From positions 1 through 64,000 of the forward strand of contig NW_021167086.1 in NCBI RefSeq assembly GCF_003711515.1: DNA of 64,000 nt, given 5' to 3'. A model generated the notes under the pieces. The model was given only the letters and a program-made list of their open reading frames with translations. It did not search any database and was not told the origin of the DNA. The position numbers and the translations under genes were made by a program. This DNA is from Sodiomyces alkalinus F11. Lineage: Eukaryota > Ascomycota > Sordariomycetes > Glomerellales > Plectosphaerellaceae. Positions 33,300 to 44,786 of this stretch are shown piece after piece (position 1 is the first letter of the stretch; each line of letters begins with the position of its first letter).

Positions 33300-36200
33300 T
33301 CGTTAATCCGTCTACCGGTATAAGACTTATAGCTAAATAAACTACCCTAAAGGTCTTTTTACTATATTTCTATTAAACCTATAAGCGTTAAATATCTATA
33401 TATCTAAGCCGGGTTTCAATGCTATAGCTATTATCTACTATAAGCCTGATTATTTAAGTGTTATCGTAATTAATATCCTAAGGGGATTCGGGGTTAAAGC
33501 GTATCTCTACGAATAGACGCTTTAATCCTATTATTTCCTTCGCGACTTACCTTAGAGCGAGTAGCTCTGCTTCGGTTATAGACGTAGTAACGGTTACTTA
33601 CCTAGTTACTTTCTATATAACTAATCCTCCGAATAAGCTAATAAGATAGCCTTATAAAGATTATTATATATCGATATCGTTAGTAAAAGAGTCGTCGCTC
33701 GCGATTATTATAGTCTATAAACTAATACTTAATCCGTACTAAATCGAGAGGTCCCTTATTATATAAAGGTAGCGAATAGCTTAATCCGCCGCTTTATAAT
33801 ACTCCGGGGATAGATTTCTAAGAAAGCGGGAAAGGATAGATACCGTAAAAGCTATATTAGGACGTATTATTACTAATATATATAGTAATAATCCGACCTT
33901 TTCCTAGTACGATTTAACCTCTTAAGCCGTGTCTTCGTCTTCTCTTTTCTGGTATTCTATAACGGGAACGGGAATTACTAGGTATATATTTATAGCGTTT
34001 AGATTAAATCTGGCTACGATCTTCTTAATGTATAAGTCGTTACTAAGCAGAACCTTACGCCGGGGGCGATCTCGCGTAATCTTAATCCCTAGGAACTATT
34101 CTGCGTTACCTTTTTCTAATACTTTAAATCTCTTTTTAATACCGTTAATAATCCTAAAGGCGTTTATAGCCGTGTTCTTATAAAATAGGACGAGGATATC
34201 GTTTATAAAGATAATAAACGTGTCTTAAGCTACTATATAAAACAGGTATAGCTTTTCTTTACTAGCCACTATTCTTAGATCCGATAACGTCGCTATAAAG
34301 GTATAAAACTATAATCGAGGTGAATCTTATAAGCTGTACAGTGCTTTATTAAGCTTTAAGCACTTATCTGGCTGCTTAAACCTATCTAGAAGCTCGTATA
34401 TAATAGGCGTTCCCATTCTATTCCTCTCGGCGTTAACGAAGGCGTTAACGATATTTAGTTACTTAATCTCTAGGTTAAATTAAGCGGCTAAAACTATAAT
34501 AATACGAAAAGACCTTATGGCGAGTATTACTATATAGGTTCCCTTATTTATTAAGCTTTCCTAGAGATCCCCTCGGATATATAGCCTTACCTTATATCTC
34601 TTAAGATACCCGCCTTAGTTAAACTTATAGGTAAATACCTATTTAAGTGGAAGAGGCTTAGACTTCGCCGCTACCCTATTAATTTCCCTCTATATACGTT
34701 TCTTAATTAGCTTATTAACCTTCTTCTACGCCGTTTCCTTAAACTAGTCGCGTATAGGGTGGTTATAAAGCTCTCTCTAATACCTTAGTATAGCCTTTAG
34801 GTAGTCTTAATAGACCCTGCTATCAAGTAAGGATTTCGGTGTTAAATCCTCCGTGGCGTTCGAATAAGCTTTTATTTTTATATCGGCTACTCCGAATATT
34901 ACTAAGTAAAAGGATAAGAGCCCTTATATCTTATTATTGCGTACTTCTTATTAATTAGATAGGAAGAACGTATACGTTAAGGGTATTTCTGGCTCTACTA
35001 CGTGCGTCCGTGGATTAATCCGAATAGTCTTCCCCTAAGCACGTTAATCTATAATTCGGGCGCTAACCCTTATTATATCCTTAACCTGTATACTCCGCTT
35101 ACGTTAATACATGGTCACCTTAGGGTCGATGTTAGTTTAAGATCTGGATATTAAGGGCTAGTTAATACTATAACCTGGATTAGGAGTAGCTAGTTCCTAT
35201 ACCTTAGTCTACGCACTTCTTATACCTCTTTATTACTCCAGATTATCTATATTAAGATCTAGTATATATAGCTTTAACGTGTTAATAGCAGCGTCTCCTT
35301 CGGGTACTATAATCTATATAGAAAAGGGTTTAATTAAAAGTTCCTCCTACTATAGCTACGGCCCGGCGCCTTAGTCCTGGTTATTCTGGCTCGGCGGATT
35401 AGGTATAGCGTATAGGGTTTAGAGTCCTATTAGCACGGGCGGTTCGGGTAGCCTATTATAGCCGTTAATAGTTATATCGGTATCTAATAGTTCCGGCGCC
35501 TTTAGAATAGTACTAGCTACTCTTACCCCCGAGTCTAAACCCGTAGACTCTACTTAATCTTTAAAAGATACGCTGCTAAATAGGCCGGCGGGCGGTTCTA
35601 CTTATAGGATAAATTCGGTATTCTTATCTTTATAGTCTTCGTAGGTTATAAGCTAGTTCCTCGCCTCCGCCTCCATAATCTACTCTACTTCTTCGAGCTT
35701 TAAGTTATAAAATAACCGCTTATTAAACTATACGTTACGCGTCATTATAACCTTCTAAAGCTACGGGATCTATATCCTATAGATATTATAGGTAATATAT
35801 CCTATAAGATACCTAATATAGCCCCTTGGTTAAATCTTATATATCTTTCTCTCTCTTCTAGCCTCCCTATTCCTATCTAAGGGATAGGCACGGTAACCGT
35901 AGGTATAAATACTACTCTAATCTAGCTATAGGTCGGCGGAATACTCTTTTATCTTAAGCGGCGCGTGCTTTTTAAACTATAAGTCTAGTACCTCGATAGG
36001 AGACTTCTAACCTAGGCGCTACGATAGACTTATATTATAAAGCTACGCCGCCGCTTTTATACTCTCCGGCTATATAAAACCTAGAAGACCTACGCTATTT
36101 AGTATAGCGTTAGACTTTATAATAATAGCTTATCCTACCCTCTCGATAGCGTTATTCGGTTTATAGGTATATAGAGGCGTGATCTCTATATTAATACCCT

Positions 36201-38550
36201 TTATACTCGTCTATAGCTAGGTCCGCGAATCCCCTACTATATACACGGATTAAAGGCTTATTATTACTACGTATCTTATAGACGTATAGGTTAAACTAAC
36301 GCGTAACCTATTTTTTAAACGCTTTAAGGGCGTCATAGACCATAACGCTATTTTTTAACGCTAAAAGCAGTATATAAATCTAACCGCTATACTCCTCCTT
36401 TATAATAAGGAGATAACGTAAACTATTATAACTCTCCGGTAATTCCTATAGGTCCTAATAAATACGCTAGAACGGCCTAGACGAGCGGTAATCTAATAGT
36501 CGATAAGACACGACCTAATAAACCTATATTTAAGTATAAGTCTTACACTTAATCCGCTTAATGCCTTATATTAGTATATTCCTAGCGTTACGAATTAGTG
36601 CTCGGAGAGCTTTTAGTCCTAAGTAGCCGGCCCTTAGGTGCTATAGCCTCTTTTCGTTAATACGTGGATAAGGGGAATCTTAAGATAGTCGAAATAGCTT
36701 CGGAAACGGCGCTTTTATCAGTTAATCGATAGCTATTACTAGTATATAAATATAATCGTAGCTTACGGGAATCACGCCTTATAGTATTAGTTAAACATAC
36801 GGGTAAGAAGAAGAAGAGGATAAAATTAGTTTATATTAAAGAATAGTTATATTAAAGCATCATAATAGCTTTAATAAAACCACGCTCTTATCCGCTATTC
36901 TATATCGTAGTAAGTAGTTATATCCCGAATACTAGATCCTAACCTTATATAATAGAGCTTCCGAGATAATATTCGTGTAAAATCCCTCCACCACGATAAT
37001 GTCGTTAAGCTCTAAATCGATTTTCGGAGTACCTAATAGTTTATTAAGAAGGCCCTTAAAGATCCGTTTACCTCGATAATAGGGAATTCCGTAGTACCGG
37101 ATTTAATAGTGATATTTATCAGGATAAAAGATCCGGGAACGAGTAGGTTAATTAAGTTAACTAAGTATATCGCGCCGTAGTTATCTAAAAGGGTGCTATA
37201 TAAGAGCGGGTAAGCGCTAGATCGTAGCGCCGCGTAGATACCGGGAACTTCCCCTATGTCGTAAATAAGGGTTAGGTCTAAGATAGTTATAATAACCTTT
37301 AAGGGGTATCCGTTACCCTTATCGCTACTCTTACCGGCGTTTCCTTATCCCTTCTTTAATAGGGTTTCTCGTAGACTTTTCCACTTTTATTACTATAGCT
37401 TTTTCCGGATTTATTCGATATAATTATCGCTTATCTGCACGGATAGCTACTACTCGTATTTACCTATAAGAGTATACTTTACTCTATTATAGAGCTCCGG
37501 CTTCTATAAATAGGTCCTATTATAGGGGTATTTATACCCTTTACTCTTACCTTTCTTCTCTTTTCTACTACTATCGTCGTTTTTATCAGAGCGGTCGCCT
37601 AGGGTAGCGTAAACGCTATACCTGGTTCTATTAAGGCTAGGAGTGCTTATAATCGTGTTAAATTCGTGGCCGTATATTAGGATATCGTTAATTACTTCGT
37701 CCTTATTCTCCTTACGGGTTAGTTCGTAGAACTTAGCCTCTACCTAAGCTAAGGTAAAGCGCTACCTAACTACGATAAGGAAGTTACGGATAGCTATAAA
37801 ACCCTTAACATCGTTTACTTTATACTAACGATAGCGCCGGATAAGAGTATTCTACTCCGTATACCACGCTACTACCTTCGTATTAGCTTTTCGGGTATCC
37901 TAAAGGTACTTATCGTAGGCTCGATAAACCTCCTTAACTGAAAATAATACACTAAGAGCGAAGTATTTCTTTAATTCCTTTATTACTTAGCGTATCGTGA
38001 AGTAACGGTTTTATTTCCCCTCTTCGTAATTAGGGTACTTCTTAATAGCTTTCTTAACAGCTTATTAGTAGGTAGAGATCTTAATAATCGCTTTAAGTAT
38101 ATAATTAGCTTTATTAAGCGCCTTAATCGATCGGGCGAGCTTTTAATTATATACCGTAACCTTATAGCCTTCTAGCTTAGCGAGCTTGATTAGTTCCGTT
38201 ACAGTAGGAGGGGTCGGTACCCCGTTAATAACCTAGGTGTATTTTTCGCGTAGTTAGTCGATAGATATAAGTATAACGTACTCGGGTCGGTTATCTAGCT
38301 ACTCCGGCGTATTAGGGTTAAGTAAGGCCTAGACCTTTATACTCTGCGTATATAACTTAATATAGAAGATCTAATTGGCCTACTACCTAATAGACTCTAG
38401 CCGCGGTATACTAAGCGCTTTAGCGGTGACTTTAAGCTTCGTGGATATAGTTTATAGCAGGGGTTTAGCGAATAAGGGCTTTTCTAAGCGAGAGAATAGG
38501 GTAGATACTCCTTAATTAGCTACGGAAGTATATATAAAATAGATACACGT
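33300..38550 (-). pseudogene. Copia gag-pol pseudogene
   Basis: Minus-strand frames, all interrupted, contain Gag-like sequence (TVTELIKLAKLEGYKVTVYN and VEAKFYELTRKENKDEVIND), a decayed zinc-knuckle-like patch near 37550-37480 with Tyr at likely Cys positions, RT with FINDILVLF at about 34220-34180 and FLGI further on (about 34100), and RNase H with AIRYLYIIRDLSI, IIIASDDSFTNDID and EAELLALR. At least one catalytic Asp of RT is changed (D to N, as a G-to-A event). The family is Pseudoviridae-type (Ty1/copia). No active product is possible. Confidence 0.88.
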
Positions 38551-38604
38551 AGATAATAGATTAGCAGGAAGTTACTGGTTACTGCTACTACCCGGGCTTA
38601 TAAC

Positions 38605-38800
38605 TATTGGATTAACGGGCGTGTGATCCGGCCGGAGTAGAAATTTAATAGATATATAATTATATTCGTTATATAAAGGAAAGAAGAATAGGAAGGTATA
38701 GATATTCTAAATATATCTACCCCTTTTCCACGCGAGGAATATAGGGCTAATCCAGCTAATAGAAATACAGAAAACAGGCTCACGTGTTTTAAGTGCGATA
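38605..38800 (-). repeat. Copia 5' LTR (right copy)
   Basis: Begins TATTGGATTAACGGGCG and ends GTGCGATA on the plus strand. It is the more heavily RIP-changed copy: most differences from the left LTR are G-to-A in TG or C-to-T in CA contexts, with about two sites where the left copy is the changed one. Confidence 0.92.
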
Positions 38801-39327
38801 ATATACCCCTGTCTTATGTATTCGTTCTGTTGAAGTTGCGTTTTTTCTCGACGGCACGCTGAAATACCAACCATTGACTTGGCTATAAAAGTCTCTAAAC
38901 AGACGTGGGGTTTCCTCGAAGCCTTGACCGATAGAATAATTACTTCCTCCTCCATCGCAGCCACTTCACATAGGATCCGGTTCCGACTTGGAGACATTAT
39001 CGTATTAGGACATTAGGATACATACTTCAACGATCCACTGGGTCATAGCCAGTCCTCCCATATATCAGGGACATGCCCTCTAGATACCTTCCAGGCAAAT
39101 AGGCCACAGGAATACTAATAACACATGCCCAGCGCAGGGGGGAAACGGAAAAATAAATCGACCCGGGACTCACGTAATCTTTACCCTGACAGCTGGCGCC
39201 TTCAAATCAACTAAACCCAAGAAACGTTGGGAAAATAAAAACAGAAAAAGAAATGAAGAAATGAAGGGAAAAAAGCTGCCAACTCGGCGTCGGTCGTACG
39301 CATTCTCGCACGTAGCAGACCGGCTCC
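38801..39327. other. Transposon/gene transition
   Basis: Normal-composition DNA between the copia 5' LTR and the hydrolase stop codon. It contains a CACCTCTCACCTCTCACC micro-repeat at 39329-39356 that overlaps the gene's end. No other gene. Confidence 0.5.
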
Positions 39328-42153
39328 TCACCTCTCACCTCTCACCTCACACCTCACAAGCGTCGCCCGCCGACCCCTCTCCTCCCTCTTCCCCCCATGC
39401 CCCGTCACCCGCATCCAATCCTCCCACTCCTTGCTAATCTCCATCAGCACGGAGCCCATGACCGTCGCACTGGCCATCAAGCCGTGGCCCTCCCCTTCCA
39501 AGACGCGCACTTCGCATCTCCGCATAGTCTTGCCCAGCCACCGCACGTTGTCGACCGGGACGCGCGTGTCCCGGCTGCCGTGCTGAATGACAACCGGCCG
39601 CGTAATGTCGACATACCGGAACCCGATCGTGTGCCGCCGCTCGAGGCAGACGAGGAGATCGACGGCCGGGTTGGCGCCCGTGGTCGCGAGGTCCCAGATG
39701 GCGTGGGTCAACCGCGTGTCGTACGTGACCTGGCGCTCCTTGTCGGCCATGGCGTTGGCGGCGGCGGCGAGGATCGTGGCTTCGGGGTCCGTCGGGGTGC
39801 CCTGCGGGCCGGAGCCTGAGCCGGAGCCTTGGAGAGCCGAATGCGAGGGGTGCGATCGTAGCCGATCCATGGCGTCCGGCGCCGGAGAGCGACCGACATC
39901 TGCTTCCCGGGACTTCGCATGTGTTCCCATCTGACCAATGTTTTCCTTGTCCAAGCTCGGCGTCACGTCACGCCTAGCAGGCGCCGGTGTATCGCGGCCG
40001 GTAGCCGGGGTGGATTTGCGCTTGCCACGCCGAGGCGTCTTCGGCAGGGAGCTGGTGATGGAACTGCTCGTTGCCGTCATGAAGGAACTATTGGCGGCTT
40101 TGAGGAAGGGGGTCGGGAGGGCGCGGAGGATGCGTTGAGATGTCGGGATGGCGTTGCTCGGCGGGAGGGTCTGGGAGCCACCAAAGACGTTCATCTGAGA
40201 AGGCGGAATCCAAGGCGCGAGGAGGTGGATGCGACCACGAATGTGCTGCGGCATTCGGAGCGCGGTCGCAAGAGCATAGATGGCACCGGCCGAATGCGCA
40301 AGGATGGAAAACTTTGTGATCTTCAGGGCTTGGCAAATGGCATACACGTCGTCTAAAACACAAGATCCGAGTTAGCAGTGAGGAAAAGGAAGGAGGGTCG
40401 CGGATTAGAGCTTACCAGGCCAGCTGAGCGGCGTGGCCGTCCCGTCTGCGTAGGGTTCGCTGTCGCCTACACCTGGTCTATCCGGTGTGATGAGGCGGAG
40501 CTTGAGGGTAAACGCCAGTTCATCATAAAACGCGGTGATGTACCGGGTCAAGCCCATGCCGACGCAGCAGAAGACGGCCGAGCCCTCGGAATCGCCGACC
40601 TCGGAGAAGGAGATGACTCTACCCGTCTGCGGGTGCTTGATTTTCTGGGACAGGCGTGGGGAGCAGAGGTATGATTCGACAGCGTCGTCGATAGAGTCGG
40701 CACTCTGCGGTCGTTCGTAGCCGGCGGGTATGGTGCTTGCCCGTTCGGGTTCGGTCGCTGCTTCGTTCGGCGCGTTGGCGGATCCGCCGTCGGGACGAGG
40801 ACTCAGAGGCGCAGAGAGCCGTTTTAGCCTAGAGCTGCTCCTCTTGGGGCGGACCACGTCGCTAGGGTCAGGGGTCTGTCGTCCTGACTTCCTCTTGCTT
40901 TTATCCGCACCATGTTCGTCACGTCGCCGTCCCTGTGCCACGGCGGGGAAGGGCGCGCTATCCTCGAGCTCCTCTCGAGATTGAGGGACTCTGGCTGTTG
41001 TTGTTGTGGTGGTGGTGGTGGTGGTGGTGGCAGCGGCGTGCGAGGACAGCTGGGCATCGTCAACTTCGCCGCGGACGAGGTCAGCCGACCTGCTGCGGGA
41101 GCCAGAGTCCGATATCCGCCGCCAGGACTCGTGCTTGCTTTGCCTCTGGCTACTTTTGGCGTGGCCGCGCTCCTCAACCTCGGGTATCTTCTCATTGACG
41201 GTCTCGCTCTCTCTCTTCACGCGGGCGCCACGAGCGGAGGACCGCTTGGCGCTGTTGGTTGACTTGCGCAGTGACGAGTCGCGGGCGGGAATGGGCCGCG
41301 GGCCTGAGGTGGCATCCATGGCGGAGTCGTCGGTCGGCGGCGCGTTTGCTCGAGTGGAGGGCTCGCTGGCGGCGGCGGGTTCTTCGCTAATCGAGGTTTC
41401 GGCGAGGAAGGGGTCTGGACGGGGCGCGACAAAATCGTCTGACTGGCTGCTGGCTCGCCTCTTTTCGTATTCTCTCTCGCGTAGCCTTTCCTTGGAGCTC
41501 ATGTACATGAGGCCCTTGTTGCTCCTACTCTGCTTCTTGCCCCAGCTATCGCGTGAGCGCGACCGGCTTCGGGTCGATTCGGAGGCGGGAGCAACACCGC
41601 GTTCTATGGAAAGGTTGCCTATGCTCTGGGCATCGTCACGAGAACCGAGGGATCCTTTGGAGGAAGGACGGGAGCCGGTTCGCAGAATAGACTTGAGCCC
41701 GCCGCTGGATTCGCGGGAAGGGGATTTCGGGGCGGTGAGGGGGGAGAAGCCTGAGGGCGGCTTGGCAGTTCGGATGACGGGTGGGCTGGCGGCAAGCTCG
41801 TCGAGGGGAACGCTCTCCTCGCGCAGGTCGTCGAGGGAAGGTTGGGAATAGGCACCGTAGTCGACGCCGAAGCTACCGAAGCTCGCGTTTCGGGGCGAGT
41901 TGGGGAGGGAGAGGCTCGTGAGAGAAGGGCCTTCAAAGTGACGATCGGCGGGTTTGGAGATGACGGAGAGGCTGCTGATGAGGGAGGATATGACTTCGGG
42001 GGAGGCAGGCTGCACGTCGGAGGATCGATGGGACGACGAGCCAGCTACGCCTGCCGGGCCTTGCAAGGACCGACGACGTGAGTAGAGGCTGGTGGTATTG
42101 TGGTGATGGCGGGTGCGGTGGGGGATGGCGGGCGTAGGATCGACGTTGTCCAT
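39328..42153 (-). CDS. Alpha/beta hydrolase with long disordered N-terminus
   Basis: Two exons: 42153-40416 and 40352-39328, 920 aa, joined over a 63-bp intron (GTAAGC...TTTTAG, branch GCTAAC) that turns SWP into SWPDDVYAICQALKI. ATG 42153 (MDNVDPTPAIPHRTRHHHN) is the first good start. Residues 1 to about 500 are Ser/Arg/Pro-rich and disordered, with an RS-like SRSRSRDS patch and a Thr run (coded near 41010). From about residue 515 an alpha/beta-hydrolase begins: VISFSEVGDSEG, ITPDRPGVGDSEPY, nucleophile Ser about 599 in AHSAG (Ala replaces the first Gly of G-x-S-x-G), Asp in HGSRDTRVP and His in GEGHGL. The triad is complete. Substrate unknown; lipase- or esterase-like activity is an inference. 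Confidence 0.87.
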
Positions 42154-44786
42154 GGCTCGGCGAGTACGTTGTATGTCCCCAACGTCCCGGACAACAAACA
42201 ACAGCCACGACCGACAAGCAGAGGGGATCCCGGGTTACCAGATCGGATGAACGAAAGGGGCCGAAAGACAAGACCATAAACCGAACTAGCCGCAGTTCGC
42301 TGCACACTATGGAGAGATAGCGCCGGGGTGGTGCAGTGCGGTGTGGGCTGGGCTGGGCTTCAGGCGTTCAGGCTTCGCAGGCTGCAGGTCGATGCAAGGA
42401 CGAACGGGGAAAGGAGAGGAGGATAGAGGGCGAGCCCACAAGATCGTGCGGGGCGTTGTCCGATTGCTCGAGGTTGTTTGCAGAGGCAAGGCTTTCGATA
42501 TGGAGGCGAGGGTCGGTCTAAATTAAGTATATCCCAACTCGTTTTGGCTGCTTTCTCGTTTCTCCTTCTTTGCTTTTCTTATTTTCCTTCTAGGGAAACA
42601 GGGGCGTATGCAGTTGCAAGGGGGGAAGAAAGCCGACCGAGTCGTAAAGGAACGGACGTGCAACAAGCTGCAGGAGGTTGAGGTCGGTGGAAGTGGAAGT
42701 ACGAAGTAAAAAGGAGATGCTGGAAAATCCAAAGCAACGGGCAGCAACGGGGGACGGGGAACGGGCGACAAAGTCGCAATTACCTTAGTTACTCCGTAAA
42801 AAGGTCGGGCCGGGAGAAAAAGGAGTTGAAACGGGCAAGAACAAGAGGAGGTCTGTCTAGGTAGGTACGAAGAAATACGAAGTAACTGGAGGTAACTGGA
42901 GGTATGACGAAGTAGTTAAATTAGGTGTCCGGGTACCTGTAAGGTAGCTAGCTGCAGGCCCAGGCAGCGACAACGGGAACATGAATTCGATTCTGCACGA
43001 GAGCTGGTTGCTTTTCCTTTTGGCTTAAATGGCTCTACGCATACGTATTTCCCTGCATTTGTCTCCGAGTCAATCTATAAGAAAGCGAAACAAAGACGGG
43101 GACGGGATGTAGGACACTAAGGTATGGTTAAAGGGAAAAGAAACCAAGTCGCAGACAGGGAACATGACCAGAGATCTTACATGGTGACATTCGATGAGGT
43201 ACGAAGGACATGTGCAATCTCCGTATCTGTACGAAGGTATTATATACCTTATATAATTAGGTACAACCCTGTCCTAAGTCGTCACGTAACCAGGTAATTT
43301 ACAACGCGCAATGCCACGGTGCATTATGTATCCGTCAAAGGTATTGAGTATCGTACAGATGTCTGCAGGTTGCCGAAGAAGAGCCCCTCCTCTGCAGCCG
43401 CAGCGAAGTGTTTATGCCCCTTATTGGGTACCAGCATCCAGGTTCGTTTTCTGTCCCCATGTTTGGGTCTGCGCGGACCATCCATAAGATGCGTTAGGTA
43501 TTGGTCATGGCCATGGAGTGATAACGTCGGTATCCGGTCTCTCAGCAGACTCAGGGGCTACCAGTAATTGGCCAATCACTCAGCGTTGTCTCCTCCGCTG
43601 TGGGGGTGCTGGACATGAAGCTTGTCCCTTTGGGGAGAACCCGGCTTCCCCCTTTTCTTTGGCCTCCAGCGGGCCACCGATGTGGGGGTCCTAGGACGCT
43701 GCATTCCCCAGGGGTATCCGTACCTACCTTATGTACTTACCTACATACGAAGTACAACGGTAACTTGGACCCCGTCCAGCAGGTCTCAGCGCCAAACAAG
43801 ACATAATGTTACCTATCCGTACTGGTACCAGCCTGTGCCGAGACAACTCTGGGCATACACTGACTAACTGCCTTGCTGCATCGAGAAAATCGGGCTATTG
43901 GTATGCGGCATGTTCATGAAGCTGCCCGGATGGTGAGACTTGGTGCTTTCATATGTAGCAACTCGATATTGAGCTCCGGCAAAGGCCATGTGGTAGGTAA
44001 TTAGATGGAGTTGGTGGCTCATTATCGTCACCAGGAACCAGGGCACGAGACTCGTTTTGGTAGACCTTCGACGAGAATGAGCTTTACAAGTATTTGGCCG
44101 AACCGAGTACTACGAAGCAGATCGTACGAAGACTGAGAAATTATATTATCAGGCCAATAGGTAGGTTATCCTACCCAACTCCTCGGTGTGGTCAGCTGAC
44201 ACACCGGTGGTCACCGAGAACGCAACACACCCGGCTTTCACCGGTCTTTCACCGATCCTTCACCGAATCCAACGAGCCACTACCAACGACGTCATATATC
44301 GAAATAGGGGTTGTCCCTCCTCGATTGCAGCCACCCACCGGGAACGGTTTGACATGGGCATTCAACTTGTTTCGATGGGACACCACTCGGTCGGTAACGC
44401 GTACTTCGTATTGACAGAGTTGGGCAGGACGTCATAGGAATCACCCTTGCGAACTCTATTCCCTTCATGAAACGCTTTTGTGCAGACAACTCGACTCTTC
44501 CTTAGGCAACATATTTATCTCAGCTTCTACCATTCGTCCTTGCCTACCTCGACCTGGTTCACCTGAACGATGCTTCTGCCTGATATCTAGCTCATATACA
44601 GGATCGCCTCTTTTTATTTCCCTTACTCGCACGGTTGTCCTTTTGTTTATTAATCCCCGACATCAGTCACATAGAGCTGTTGGTCAGACTTGCACGGATA
44701 TAATCCAACAAACCCAAGTGGTCCCTGTTTTTCCTTCAGAGAAGTCCGTCCCAGTCAGCGATACCAGGACTCCCTCATCGCCCACC
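42154..44786. promoter_or_regulatory. Divergent intergenic region (hydrolase / hydroxylase)
   Basis: 2.6 kb between two head-to-head genes. No gene recognised. Dense motif clusters: AGGTAGGTACGAAG near 42860, TACGAAG and TATATACC near 43200-43265, GTACCTACC...ACGAAGTAC at 43720-43756, and CACCGGTCTTTCACCG repeats near 44237-44270. The final 200 bp are probably the hydroxylase leader. Confidence 0.5.

Larger units (their letters stand above)
31401..38800 (-). mobile_element. Complete but RIP-inactivated Ty1/copia retrotransposon
   Basis: Two 196-bp LTRs (31401-31596 and 38605-38800) bound 7 kb of internal DNA. Flanking 5-mers ATATG (31396-31400) and ATATA (38801-38805) look like a target duplication with one TG to TA change. 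On the minus strand the order is Gag (about 38550-37350), protease/integrase region, reverse transcriptase (about 34500-33900) and RNase H (about 33800-33480); RT before RNase H at the far end with integrase upstream is the copia order. RT shows FINDILVLF where the copia catalytic box Y-V-D-D is expected, and RNase H shows EAELLAL. Stops occur throughout. A second, plus-strand frame sits at about 32050-33055. Confidence 0.92.

Noticed and set aside
33929..34183. 84-codon plus-strand frame in the copia element
   Set aside because: It is the complement of the reverse transcriptase region; the minus strand carries the recognisable RT and RNase H sequence.
44237..44275. Tandem CACCGGT/TTTCACCG units as a possible CRISPR-like or satellite array
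   Set aside because: Only a few imperfect short copies without regular spacers, in a eukaryotic genome.
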